Made by a program: the position numbers and the translations under genes. From NCBI GenBank assembly GCA_017165825.1, contig CM029384.1:19765158-19829157 (forward strand): a DNA stretch of 64,000 bases. Reading direction: 5' to 3'. A model generated the notes under the pieces. That model made no database searches. It had not been told where the DNA came from and saw only the letters and a program-made list of their open reading frames with translations. The stretch's first letter is position 1, and each line of letters begins with the position of its first letter. Positions 22,613 through 34,639 of this stretch are shown here, in pieces. This stretch comes from Hepsetus odoe (Eukaryota > Chordata > Actinopteri > Characiformes > Hepsetidae).

Positions 22613-22765
22613 TTTTTATGGTGTAGTGAGCCATTTTTCAGAAAACTGTAGCTGAGCAGAGGTCAGACAGGTGGGTGGCAGGTATGAACTGATGTTAGGG
22701 GTCTTTTTATGGAGGAAACTCCCGCCGACTGAACCTTTATCTTGTGTATGTAATGATGTAATGAA

Positions 22766-22786
22766 CCCCCCCCCCCGGGGGGGGGC
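22766..22786. repeat. C-run/G-run palindrome
   Basis: Eleven or so Cs followed directly by nine Gs. This is a potential hairpin or G-quadruplex-prone tract, and also a spot where sequencing length errors are common. Confidence 0.8.
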
Positions 22787-22814
22787 TTTGAGGATGAGGG
22801 ATACACACCTTCCG

Positions 22815-22828
22815 CCAGCAGGTGGCAG
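22815..22828 (+). promoter_or_regulatory. CTCF-like motif
   Basis: CCAGCAGGTGGCAG matches every position of the CCASYAGRKGGCRS core. It points away from the minus-strand motif at 20.92 kb. Confidence 0.5.
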
Positions 22829-23370
22829 TACGCGCCTGTAGCTCAAAACAACCGACTCTGCGGCGGTTCGACCCAAATCCTGAGAAAATAATTAGATACT
22901 GAGTGGAAAGAAAGAGAAAAATAACAGCTAGTGCATCGTTTCACTGAAAAATATCTATCAGCGGTTTGCTTTTCTTGGTTTTGTACAGGATAATGTTGCT
23001 GACAGTAGACTGGAGGCTCGTTCCCAGTTAGCAACGTGCTAACTGCCTACGTCTTGGGCTAAAATCCCTCAAAGGTATCTTAAAAGCTTTTAAGTGCATC
23101 AAACACTTCAAGAATCTGCTCCCTGTAATCACCAACGTAAACAAACTCGGTTTGTACATCAGACCATCCTGAAGAGCTCCAGAATTTAGTAAAGATGACA
23201 TTTTGACTAAATACCTGGAATTTTCCAGTAATCCTATGTGGTCTGTGACACACTGAAAAAGGCGAATGAATATTCATAAACTACTTTAAAAAAATAAATT
23301 TTACTTTTTCAAATTTTTATTACAAGGAAATTGAAATGTAAAGGAAACTGGAAGTGCAATTTAATAAAAT

Positions 23371-23495
23371 CGGAAGATTGTGGGTTCAAACCCCTTACCA
23401 GGAGGTTACCCTGAGGCAAGGTACCGTCCCTGTCACTGCTCCCTGGGCACTTTCATAGCTGCCCCCTGCTGCATGGTGTTTGCATGGGTTAAAAG
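23371..23495 (+). repeat. SINE family A fragment
   Basis: Starts within the head (GTGGGTTCAAACCCC, a B-box-like block) and stops after CCCCCTGCTGCATGGTG. Confidence 0.75.
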
Positions 23496-23499
23496 CAGC

Positions 23500-24385
23500 A
23501 CACATTTCCAGCATCCTTTCCAGCAGTTTTATTGAGAAAACTTGTCTCCAAACCACACAGAAGCTTTTTAAGTGTGCAATTCTCATTTGCCAGATGCTCA
23601 TGTCAAAGTTGTCGTTACACCTGGTCCCATGCAGCCAACAGGGGGAAAGAACAGGGACTAGCCAGAAGCAAACCAGAAGCAACTGTGTGATGGTAAAGAA
23701 CTGATGATCCCTTTCATTTGGACAATACTCTAGATCTTCCTCTCCAAAAACATAAACGGTTTGAGGCTTTGTGGCTAAATAATGGGTACTACATGGTATG
23801 AAGGCTTAGAAAAAGTAATGTTTAAATCTGTTTTATATATTTCTTAAAATTTCTAGTGATAAAATGTAAAAAAAAGCTTTTTTTTTTTTTTTTTTATATT
23901 ATTAAATTAGAGGGTGAGCCCAAGCTTCTGGTCTGTAGTGTATATGTAGTTTATACCCTTGCAAAAATATGTATAATTCTGTCTAATATTTCTGTAATTA
24001 TAAAATTTTTTATCTCAGTATAATACTCCTGTATTATTGTTTAACCCTTTTTTCCATGTTCCTATAGCCGGACCATTTGCTGATATCTTGTCTTCTGGGT
24101 TAATGGCTGTTGATGAAGTCTGATAGATGCCTCAACACTCTCCCAACCAAAGTAGCCCATTTACTTCAGCCCACCAATAATTAAGCCATAGTTTATGTGA
24201 GGCCTTAGTTTGTGTGAGGTACTAAGGTTTTGTTTCTCTGAATCTTAAGAGAAAATCACATAAATGATAACAGTATCTAATTGGAAAGCATCCTTGGCAA
24301 AAAAACAAACACATGGTTGAACAGCAAAACAACAACAACAAAATTTTCTTATGCAGAAGGCCATTGTGTTTTATATTTTTATCCT
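23500..24385. other. No gene seen
   Basis: AT-rich sequence with a T16 run near 23880. Nothing else was recognisable. Confidence 0.5.
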
Positions 24386-24387
24386 GT

Positions 24388-24595
24388 TTACATTTCCTTT
24401 TACAGTATTTAGCAGACACTAAGTCCAAAGTGACTTCAATGTCCTAATTACAGGGACAGTCCCCCTGGAGCAACTTGGAGTTAAGGGTCTTGCTCAAGGA
24501 CCCAGTGGTGGTAGTGCTAGAGGTGGGATTCAAACGTGTGACTGTTTGGTCTATAGATCTATAGGCAAGTATCCTACCACTAGACCTTCCTGTCC
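24388..24595 (-). repeat. SINE family B
   Basis: Reverse-complement copy: CAGTATTTAGCAGACACTAAG start (complement of the 3' end), then TTAAGGGTCTTGCTCAAGGA and CCTACCACTAGACC at the head end. Confidence 0.8.
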
Positions 24596-25009
24596 TGTTG
24601 TATCATTAACAGCCCCTCCCCAGTACCTTTGACATTGCAGTACAGAGCTAAAATTATTGTACAATTCTTTATCTAGTAATCCTTGTCACTCCAGTGCAAA
24701 ACTAAAGAAGCAAACAGACCTGTCTTGGCTGATTGACTGCACCTGGGATAAGAGGCAGAAACTGTTTAAAAGAGTTTTTCACTAAAACTATCACTTTAAG
24801 ACACTCAGCCAAGTGAGGGTGTGTGAGTGTGTTTACTAAAGCAGTAGCCTCCAGACTCCCAGACTCACGACTCCGAAAGTGCTGCAGCTGCGTTCCCATG
24901 GCAACAGGCCGCAGAAGTGAGACAAGTAGTGGGCAGAGCCAGAGTGAAGACATGCAAAAACACACACAAACCCTCATTTGGCTCTTTCACTCTCTATTCT
25001 CTCAGTATC

Positions 25010-25039
25010 TTCATCATTTCCGTCTCTCTGCCAATCTTC

Positions 25040-25081
<42 letters not shown>

Positions 25082-25345
25082 TCTTACAGATTTAGATTTA
25101 AATTACTTTATTGTTATACACACACGCACACACATCTACATCTCTATCTTTTTCTGTCATTCTGCATCTCTCTCTCTCTCCTATCACTCTTTCTCTTTAT
25201 TTTCCATCACATATTTCTCATCTAATTTTTTCAAATTTTATTTTACTTCTCCCTCTCACTGTACTTTCACCTGTCTTTATTCTCTCTCTCTCTCTCCTCT
25301 CTCTCTCTGTTTTTTTGTCACAAGTTCTTTCTGTGTCTCTTTTCA
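25010..25345 (+). repeat. Pyrimidine-rich low-complexity region
   Basis: Includes a (CT)18 run at 25044-25079 and several shorter CT runs. The Ser/Leu-rich ORFs here are translations of CT repeats. Confidence 0.85.
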
Positions 25346-25589
25346 CCATTTTGCTTTATTTCTCATCCTACTCCATCATACTAGATGGTTAATTTTTTCT
25401 GTCAGTGGAGATGTTGCTGGGTCTCCATCCTCCAAACATCTGAAATTCACTTTGAAAACAGAGAGCAAGGAAGAGATGAATTAATGATGGTGTGAATAAA
25501 TGAACACATGCTGGGATTAATAAGAGAAAGGCTGCCAAAGGAGCATTGCTATATGTTGTTGAGAACTGATGTAGCTTAGATCGGTCAAG

Positions 25590-25595
25590 CTCTCT

Positions 25596-25662
<67 letters not shown>
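25590..25662 (+). repeat. (CT)n microsatellite, about 70 bp
   Basis: CTTT units passing into pure CT. Confidence 0.95.
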
Positions 25663-25664
<2 letters not shown>

Positions 25665-26229
25665 TTCATTTATTCAACAAGCATGAAGAGACACTCAGAC
25701 CAAACTAGCCCTACTTCTCTCATCTTAAAGGGGCCATGCCATGGAAAACTAAGGAAAAGCTGTTTGGAAATGACATCACAAAAACCAACAAATAGGCCAT
25801 CACATTCAATCTACAGCTGTTCAGCTCATCCACACAAAAGTTTCAGTGGCTAAAACTCAAATGTATCCCGTGTGCGTAAAATACCATTGCTGAGTGCACT
25901 GAATGCAGCACACTATTTAGGAAGGAAAGCGATTACAGACTCAGCCAGTGTTTGAGCCCCGATTGTTTTTTGAATTAGGCATAGTAGTAACCGCAGCCAG
26001 TCAGAACACAGATCATGTACATATATTGGTCTCTATGACATTGTAACAAAACAGCCTGTTTAATTCTGAGGACTAAAAAGAAGCTGGAAAATGTGATGTA
26101 AAATGTAAAAATTGGTTGCAATGGAAATGTTATAAGTGGACCTCAGGGGAAATAAGAAAATACAAAAAAAGATTTTCCATTTAAAGGAACACTCCAGTGG
26201 GACTCTCATCTGCAGCACACAGCAAACAC

Positions 26230-26478
26230 CAAGCCTAGTGGTAAGGGACTAGGTCCCATAATCGATAGGTCGTGGGTTTGAATCTTGGTCCAGGAGGTTT
26301 CCTTGAGGTACCCTTGAGCAAGGTACCATCGCCGTTATTGTTCCCTAGGCACTGGATATAACTGCCCACTGTTACACTGTATGGGGGTTAAATACAGCGA
26401 ATGCATTTTATTGTGGTTCACCATGTGCTGTGCTATGTCTTCAGAATGACAAACTGTCCCTTTTACTTTACCTCAGTT
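26230..26478 (+). repeat. SINE family A
   Basis: Head AGCCTAGTGGTAAGG and GGGTTTGAATC, body GAGGTACCCTTGAGCAAGGT, tail CAGAATGACAAACTGTCCC. Confidence 0.8.
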
Positions 26479-26577
26479 CATTGCCATGTACAATATCTTC
26501 CTGTGCATAAAGCACATAGAAATTTGTTGGAAATATTCCTTTAACATGGGTTTTTCACAGAGCACATTCGTCGTTCT

Positions 26578-26795
26578 GAGCAGCAGTGGCCTAGTGATTA
26601 GGGGCTAGTCCCCAGGATTGAAAAGTAATGGGTTTGAATTCCAGATCAGTAGGCTGCGCTGAGGTACCCTTGAGCAAGGTACCATCCCCAACACTGCACT
26701 GGCGGTGGATATGGACTGGCCAGCACTCCATGATTTATATATGTATACAGTGCTTTGTTGTGCTGACAAATTGTCGCTTTCACTTCAGTTCCAAT
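26578..26795 (+). repeat. SINE family A, second copy nearby
   Basis: Head GCAGTGGCCTAGTGATTAGG and GGTTTGAATTCC, body GAGGTACCCTTGAGCAAGGT, with the 3' part shortened. Confidence 0.8.
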
Positions 26796-26810
26796 TCTTA
26801 CCCAGCCTCA

Positions 26811-27400
26811 AGTCAAGTCAACTTTATTTATATAGCGCTTTTTACATCTGTTGTCACAAAGCAGCTTTACAGAATCTGGGTCTGAGCCCCAATTGGGTAA
26901 GCCAAGGATGACAGAGGAAAGGAAAAAGTCCCCAAACATAATGAAGAAACCTTGGGAGAACCAAGAGCCTATAGGGGAACCCATCCTCCTTTGAAACAAC
27001 CAGAAATAAAAAGGAAAGAAAGAAAAAATCTCTGTATAGTGCTAATATGTAAATCCAGTAAACATGAGTTACAGTAAAAGTAAAAGAGTCCAATGGTGAC
27101 TAAATGGAAGTTCATGAGCTAATGGTGGAAGCTCTGTTTGAGTGGGGGAAGCTTTAATCTTTGTGGCAGCAGCTCCTGCAGAAGAGCCAGTCTGATGTAG
27201 CTGATCTGAAATTCAGGTCGGGAGAAAATAATATGATAGTCGCTTTGCCTACTCGGTGTAGCAGCTGGCATGTAACTCAGGAGACCCTCACAGAGATCAA
27301 TGGATTTGCCCTCAGGAAATACCCAAACCGTCCACCACTTAGGTGGTGGACAGCCCTCCATCTCCAGCAAAGATAAAGGAATTAGATCTGTTTTGATCTC
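26811..27400 (+). repeat. Dispersed teleost repeat of the 'tatagcgc' type, long copy
   Basis: Starts CAAGTCAAGTCAACTTTATT, then TATAGCGCTTTTTACATC and GTCACAAAGCAGCTTTACAG. It continues through AAGAAACCTTGGGAGAACCA and GGGGAACCCATCCTCC to a region with CTAGGTGGTGGACAG-like sequence. The copy at 37985-38510 shares the same order of blocks. No coding capacity was identified. Confidence 0.65.
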
Positions 27401-27529
27401 ATTGTACATACCATAAGTTTATAGAATGCAGTAATCCAACTCCTTTTACAACCTGACTAAAAAGTAGGTCCAGGGGTCTTACAAACACGAGAGCACCCTG
27501 TGACACTGGTGACCCCCCACACCACCCTC

Positions 27530-28390
27530 AGCAAGACTAAAGATGCATAGGCCAGTGTATTTTTTGTGCTGGTACCAAGCCTGAAGAAATTTGGCTACTG
27601 TTGGTCAAAGGAGAAGAAGAGGAAGGAAGGCATGTCTGGAAAAGGAAGGGAAGGAGAGTGGAAGTGATGGTAGGAAATGTTTGCAGTATGACTGGTATAG
27701 AGCTGGCTGATATGATGGAGAGAAGGGAGGTTGATATTTTATGTTTGCAAGCGACTAGATGGAAGGGTAGGAAGGCCAGGTGTATTGGTGGTGGGTTTAA
27801 ATTGTTTTCTGGTGTTGTGGATGGAAAGAGAATTTGGGTAGGTATTATCCTGTAGGAAAAGTAAGCCAAAAGTGTTTTGGAGGTGAAGAAAGTGTCAGAT
27901 AGAGTGATATGTTTGAAGCTGGAAGTTGAAGGTGTGATCATGAATGTTTTTAGTGCTTATGCTCTAAAAGTTGGTTGTGAGAAGGAGTGAACTAGATAAA
28001 GTGTTAGGGAGTGTACACAGCAGAGAGAGAGAGTGGTGTTTGGTGCACACATGCTGGTGAAGAGAACAGAGATGATGATGAGGTGATGGGTAGGTATGGT
28101 GTCAAGGAGAGGAATGCAGAAGTCAGATGTCTGAAGATTTTGCTAAAAGGATAAACATATCAGTAGTAAATACTTATTTTATAAAGAGGGAGGAGCACAG
28201 GGTAACAATTATTTGCAGGAGGGTTGCAGAAGTCCAAAAGTGTACACAGAAAAAGATGTGGGCAAAGAAGAAGTGGGGTGGCCAGGAGATGAAGTAGAGC
28301 GCGAAGAAAGCAGTGGCGAAGGACAATAGGATCAGACCAGGTGTATGGTCAATTCTATGAGAGGTTGGACAGTAAGGAGGGACAAGATGG
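27530..28390 (+). mobile_element. RTE-type retrotransposon, endonuclease portion (copy 3)
   Basis: An 84-codon frame at 27601-27855 reads ELADMMERREVDILCLQATR, then FKLFSGVVDGKR and WVGIIL, matching the apurinic-type endonuclease of RTE elements. The usual QE(T)RW motif reads QATRW, so the catalytic glutamate appears lost. Downstream the sequence follows the same element in broken frames to about 28390. Confidence 0.85.
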
Positions 28391-28399
28391 GTTTTATCA

Positions 28400-28795
28400 A
28401 CTACATCATTACTATATGATTATTTGAATTGCTTATCATGAGTAGGTTTGTGGGTACTGGAACCAATCCCAAGACAGACCAAAAGGTGGAGAAACACCTA
28501 GAGAGCAATTTATCCCCATAAATCTTGGACTGTGGGAGGAAACTGGAGCACCTGAATTAAAACAACATAGACACTGGGATTCAAATCCTGGACCTTCTCA
28601 GTAAGAGGAGACATTGCTGCCCATGGCACCACCACCATGACACTCAATTAAATTCAATTAAATTCAGGTAACTTTGAAACCACTCAATTTAAACTCTTTT
28701 CTTGACCATATATAAATATGAAGCTGCAAAGGTTTAGGTCAATTACATTGAATTCAGTTCAGTTTTATTTAGTCTTATTCAACATGATTCCATTT
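28400..28795. other. No gene seen
   Basis: Contains 'gaaactggagcacctgaattaa'-like sequence that may be another old repeat, plus a short AATTCAATTAAATTC repeat at 28648. Unassigned. Confidence 0.4.
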
Positions 28796-28798
28796 CAT

Positions 28799-28857
<59 letters not shown>
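28799..28857 (+). repeat. (CT)n microsatellite
   Basis: About 28 CT units followed by (CA)n to 28882. CT-rich sequence continues to 29172, including a second pure run at 29136-29171. Confidence 0.95.
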
Positions 28858-28858
<1 letters not shown>

Positions 28859-29131
28859 CACACACTTCACACACACACACACTCTCTTCTCACTTGCTCT
28901 CTTATAACCAAAGCAAGCGACTTCAGTTGGAGATTCCATTTTCAGGTGTTCTTTTCAATTACTCAGATTACTCAGAGAGATTTACAGTCTCTGTCTTTCT
29001 TTCTCGGTCTCTCCCTCTCTTTCTATCTCTCTCTCCCTATCTCCTCTCTGCTTCTCTTTCTGTCTCCCTCCTTCTATCTCTTATCTTTTTTACCCTCTCT
29101 TTCTCTCTCTCCCTCCTCTCCAACTGCCTCA

Positions 29132-29135
<4 letters not shown>

Positions 29136-29171
<36 letters not shown>
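29136..29171 (+). repeat. (CT)n microsatellite
   Basis: Pure CT run closing the pyrimidine-rich stretch that begins near 28980. Confidence 0.95.
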
Positions 29172-29174
<3 letters not shown>

Positions 29175-29199
29175 CTTCCCACACACACCTCTATCTCTG

Positions 29200-32100
29200 T
29201 AGTGAAGCCAGTGAACAGCCCCACTTCCACTTATTCCTGGGGTAGCTCAGAAAGCTGTCACACATGCCATGCTATCTCAACATTTAATGCACTTCCCAGG
29301 TCAGAACATTTTTCCTTTTTCTTTTCTTCCTGCATCTCTCGATTTGTTTCGCTGCGGGCTACAGTAGATCGTTTGCGTATGTGGCCATAAATATTCGGAA
29401 CCCGATTTTTTTAAACAGTCGGTTAATATGTGTGTGTGTGTGTGTGTGTGTTAGTGAAGGTTCAAGTGCAGAGCAGTGTGTCGTATGGTTGTTGTTAAAT
29501 TAAGAGATGGCAGAGCTGTTGACCACTTCGGCGTGCGTGTGTGTGTGCGCGTGTGTTTTGTCAGACGCACCGCGAGCCTGCTCTGACAGATGTGCTAAGT
29601 GATTTCCGGCATTAAAGGGTTTGTGTGTGTGTGTGTGTGAGGGGATGCCAGTGTGGCTTTATCTCTCGATGGTGTTACCCTTTTCTTAACTGTATGTGTG
29701 TGTGTGTGTGTTTGTGTGTTGGGGTATTCCACACTGAATTTTGATTTATGCTTCCTATAATTCAGAATGACAAGTAAACCTCAGGGTGTCCCTCTTGACA
29801 CTGTTAGTAAAAGCCATCCTGCAAGTAATAACACACAGATAGGTCTTACTGATGTTGCAGTCACTGATTAGCAAGTACAAAATGTGTTGAATATTCCGGA
29901 ATACTGCACACACTGTACACACATTACACACATACACATCAAATCATAACAACTTTTGTGATATTTGAGACTTTAATATAGTACCCAGATGAAAGAATGC
30001 CTTTTTTCCTCAAGCCTTTAATTTCACTAGAAGACAACTTGTCTTTTTAAATTTTTTATTGTGGAGTGGAACACCATTTTTGAGATGAGCAACCCTATTC
30101 ATTTCTCAACCAGTAAATTATTGTGTGGAATGGGGGCTAACTTGGGGTACATGCAAATGTTGAGCAGAAATCACAGAAGGAATCTAATCTTAAATAGGGT
30201 ATTGTATTAAGGCCCATAAATGCAGAAGAATAAGAGTGCTTAAAATTTAAACAATGCTTTAATACCTACTTTCACATCAGATAAGGTGGGTTGATTTTAT
30301 GAGCAGCCCCATAGTAGAGGCCTGGCAGGTCAGCTCTGAGGTCTGCCTGAAAGTTTCAGGTGATAGGGGACTTTGGAGTCAAGGTTTTTCATGGAAAGAC
30401 CTCTAGATCTGGTTCTAATTACTGGTTTATAGCTGGGAGTGACCAGTGTCATGTTTAGGAGAGCCTGGACTTTGTCTTCTCCCAAATATGGGTTCATGGT
30501 TGCAAGACCTGTCTCTTTTCATCAATTAATGAAGAGAATATATTACACAAGCCCAGACTCGTATGTTCTTGAATGGGAAGAGAGATATTTGATCTGAACC
30601 TTTATATAAGATTCAATATGTCTTTGAAATAACTCATCATAAAATTGGACAAAGATACAAATAACTCACAGAAAACATTTTTTTATCTTGTTTGGGCTTT
30701 TGTGCAGTTCATGCCCTTATATCGAGGCTTTGCCAGCAATAAAACACACACCTATCATGCTGAGTATGGCTGCTGCAATCAGTTGATGTCATCAGTGGTG
30801 TTTACACAGAAAACGCTTCAAAATGGTGTTTTTAACCGAAGCAATGTTTTTTTTTTTTTTTTTTTAATGATTTTACCTTTTTGATTTTTAAACTTCAGTT
30901 GACTATAAATATACTTTCTCCAGTATCCCAACATAATTGCTGCATTCCTGACATTAGATGTTGATTGATGGCTCAAGTCTTCACCCACCACAGTGTTAAA
31001 AAATAAAAAATAAAATTTGCATTGATTCAAGTCAATTGATTTTAGTCCAATTGTTTTCAAAGACCTATAGCTGCAAAAGTGTACTGATTCTTCAGATGAT
31101 CAAAAAAAAGTAATCGTTACACAACTTTCACTGGCAAGCACTTGCACTGAGCACCTGGAGAGAAAACTCACAGTGGCAGTGTTTTTGTTGATGGATCATC
31201 AGAACAAGACACAATCAGTAATGTTAATTCATAATAAACCTTATTATGAACCTCTTATTTAATTTGCAAAATTATTATGTACACTTTTGTTTACAGCTTG
31301 TTTTGTCATATACAGTCATATAGTTTTTCATTTTAATCATAATAAATGAACTGAAATTATATGCAAACATTTTTTTTTGGTGCATAATGAATAATTTATG
31401 GTTATTGAATAATTGGTAAAATAGATGATACATTAATCAACAGAAAAAGTGCCAGGCCTACCGTTGAGTGTGTACAAGCTCATTCATTTTCTCAACTGGT
31501 GAGCTAGTCACCTTCTACTTTTTATTTCTGGAGAAACATGCTACTATTTTGCAAATAATGGGTTCTGTAACACTTGGGTGAAGGTGTGACCTGGATGTAA
31601 ATATGTAGCCAGGAATATGTGACTTAACTTTATTGAACATAGCAACATAAAAGCACCCGCACGTGTGTAAATAACACAAAGAGTGACTGACACTCTACTC
31701 TGACTCACTGTATTTCTATGCAAGGCAAAGCCTCAATGAAATACACTCTGAAGTTCTGTCAGAGCATAGAGAGCCACCATCATGACAGGTGGTAGTACTA
31801 CACGAGCAGCAAATGACAATAACAACTCATACTCAGCTGATAAGATAATGCAAAGCTCATACATGCTAATGCCAAAAGGTGTTTTGGCTTCTCCCTTAAT
31901 ACCTTTTATGTGTCCCTTGTTAGGGGGAGCCCAGAATACAATTCCTAAGCAGATTACAGTTGTTTTTCAATGCTACAACAGCAGGCACCATAGAATTTAA
32001 GGAAAGTGGAACCCAAACATGCTTATGTTGCTCATCCTACAGCTGCTGCTGATAGGGTTAATCTCAGCACAAAAGTTAACAAAAATGGAAAACAATAATA

Positions 32101-32200
32101 ACTTTATAATTCCCAAACAAGCTAATGTCCCTAACAAACATTTCAGCTGCTATATTTTAATATCAACACAAAGGAATCAATATTATCTTAACTTCATTGC
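29200..32200. other. 3 kb without recognisable gene
   Basis: TG-rich patches at 29428-29451, 29535-29555, 29620-29640 and 29694-29718, a T20 run at 30847, and otherwise AT-rich sequence. No convincing exon or mobile element was seen. The short ORFs have no motifs. Confidence 0.5.
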
Positions 32201-32214
32201 CTTCCTGTGAAATT

Positions 32215-32325
32215 CCACATCAATTATAAAATTTTACTTCAGGATTACAAAGCCCTAAACGGCCTCACTCCTGAGTACACAATGCACAATGTCAGTTCGA
32301 AACGGAACTAATTTCTGTCTCTCTT
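32215..32325 (+). mobile_element. LINE reverse transcriptase C-terminal fragment
   Basis: One frame reads NYKILLQDYKALNGLTPEY, matching the FKILL-TYKALNGL-P-Y segment of fish L2-type elements. There are stops outside this block. Confidence 0.6.
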
Positions 32326-32711
32326 TTTGAGATGGACGTCTGTCCACCACCTGTATGGTGGACAGCTGAGGCATTTCTGGAAAGCAAAGGCCTCCCAGCC
32401 AAGTCCATCAATTCACATTGGGTTTTCATCTCTCACAGCCATGTAAGGAAATTATGCTAATTATTTTGAATGGACTGTTTATGGTTTATGTAAATTGTCA
32501 GGAATGGTTTACACTGGTGTAATGAAAACTTTTGAATACAGGCCTTAAGTAGTGTCAGTGGTCTGTTTAAATAAAATAAAAAGAGAAAAAATCTGCATAA
32601 CATTAATGCAGATTTTTGGCACTCAAATGTTAAAATTGACCCCCATGAGAAAGAGTGAAAAAGAATAACGTTATATGTCATAGATGTAAAGTGTCTAATG
32701 GTGAATCTGTT

Positions 32712-32942
32712 GGGGCAGCAGTGGCCTAGTGGTTAGGGGATAGGCCCCTGGATTGGAAGACTGTGGGTTTGAGTCCCTTACCAGTAGGTTGGACCCTTGA
32801 CAGCAGAAATATTCTTGTCACTGCCCTGGCATGCCCCCTGCTGCAAGTGTTTGTGTGCGTTAAATGCAGAGGTGTAATTTCGTTGTGGTTCACTGTGTGT
32901 TGTGCCATGTACTCACAATGACAAGAATGGTCACTTTCAAAA
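32712..32942 (+). repeat. SINE family A
   Basis: Near-complete: GGGGCAGCAGTGGCCTAGTG head, GGTTTGAGTCCC B-box, GCTGCAAGTGTTTGTGTG and AATGACAAGAATGGTCAC tail. Confidence 0.85.
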
Positions 32943-32999
32943 TTGAAAAATCTATAGATTAAACATGTAGACACCAACAATAATAACTCCACACTTCTA

Positions 33000-33955
33000 A
33001 GCATTGATTCCAGCTAGGATTGGTGGCCTTGGGCCAAGCTCTGAAAGCCTACTGGAGGTGTAGTCAATTTTTTTATATAGCTTCAGTGTTAAGTTTGGGG
33101 CTACTTCAGCTGGGAGTGACTGATGCAAAATCTTGGATGAGCAAGAACTTCTTTTGTTCCGCATACATGTTTCTGCTTGCAATACAATCTCTTCTTTATA
33201 CAGTAATGGAGGGAATAGAGCTGTGTGTTGTCTTGTGGGAGAAATCGGTCTGTGTCTTCTCACAGCAGTAAAAGGCAGTAATTATGATGCCAATTCGAAT
33301 AGTCTCCAGTCTTCCATGAGAAGTCCTGAAGACAGAATTTAGAATGCTGTGTGCCTTTCAACTAGATCTTCTTAATGACATAAGGACAGGAGGTGGGGAA
33401 GGAGAGAGGGGGAAGGACAGTGAGTGGTAAGTCTAAAATGTTTAATTATAACAACAGAATATGGACAATTAAAGCTATGTTAAGGGTTGAGGATGTTAAT
33501 GAGGATAAAATAAGACATCTGTTATGTATAGCTTTGTAGACATAATAATTTCAAAAGGACTTCATAAAATTAATTCTAAGACTTTAAGATTCTGGCATTG
33601 TGTTTACTACTGGATACTGTTGGCATTATAGATTATGTACAGTCCCACAGGATTGCATATAGGACGTTACATTTAGATTGGTGAAGGATTATACAGCATC
33701 ACAAAAATATTAGTGGATGGGAGAGTAAAATGCTCTAAGGCAAAGAGTAGTATATTACCATTTTCATCAATAACTGATTTGTTAATTTTGTTATAAAGTC
33801 AGGTGGATCTAGGTGGATCTTTAGCTCACTGGCCACCTGTTACACTGTCAGAGGCCCAAGGTGAGCTGCTGTCAGAAAAATAATCTACAATGTATCTACA
33901 TTTGTGTTGTGTGTTGTTTGATTTTTACAGAATTTAAGTGGAACATGCTGTACAT
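33000..33955. other. No gene seen
   Basis: Two overlapping plus-strand ORFs of 60-80 codons at 33020-33342 lack family motifs and good start contexts. Confidence 0.45.
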
Positions 33956-33957
33956 TG

Positions 33958-34110
33958 TCATGTCAAGTCAGTTTTATTTATGTGGCACTTTTTACAGCTC
34001 TCATTGTCACAAAGTAGCTTTTCAGGGCCCCTAGTGAGCAAACTAAAGGTAAATAAAGGCAAAAACCTGCAAAGCTGGAGATGAGAGGACCTACACTCAG
34101 ATGTGGGGTC
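33958..34110 (+). repeat. Dispersed teleost 'tatagcgc' type repeat, short copy
   Basis: TCAAGTCAGTTTTATTTATG, GTCACAAAGTAGCTTTTCAG and GGCCCCTAGTGAGCAAAC follow the order of the other copies. Confidence 0.6.
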
Positions 34111-34639
34111 TATCCTGAAGAAGGATGCTCAGTAATAAAAGCCTTGTAAACATTTTATGACAAAACAGGTCAATTGAATCGGGGAAGGCCTAACACCACT
34201 TTTTCCAAAAAAGTGGTTTATTTATTTATTTATTTACCTGTATATTAACACAGGGTAACTCATAAACAACTACGCTACTTAAACTAATAAATAGCAAAGC
34301 TGGGATTAAAACAGTACTTAATCCTTTAGAACCATTAAGGTACAGTGGCTTATTCTTCAAAAGTCATCAGTTTGGTAAGGACAGTGCTTAATAGTAGTCA
34401 TTATTGCATTATTGTATTAGATAATTATTAGGTATGTATTAGAGTAATTCACGCTATCAGTGGTAGGTTTAGAAACATGGCTTGTGTGGACACCAGGCCC
34501 AAGACAACGCCTTCATCATAGGCTGAGCAAGTGTGAGCCAATATAGGCTGGAACATTTTACCTAGATGTTACTGTTACCTCAATTGTTAGCTTGATCTCT
34601 TTTTGATCACTTTCTTGATAACACTTAGAGTAGCATAGA

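Noticed and set aside
24978..25484. 168-codon Ser/Leu-rich ORF, and the similar 175-codon ORF at 28718-29245
   Set aside because: They arise from CT repeats and have no conserved features.
33020..33342. Overlapping 60-80-codon plus-strand ORFs
   Set aside because: No motif, no splice context that links to other exons, and no codon evidence above chance.
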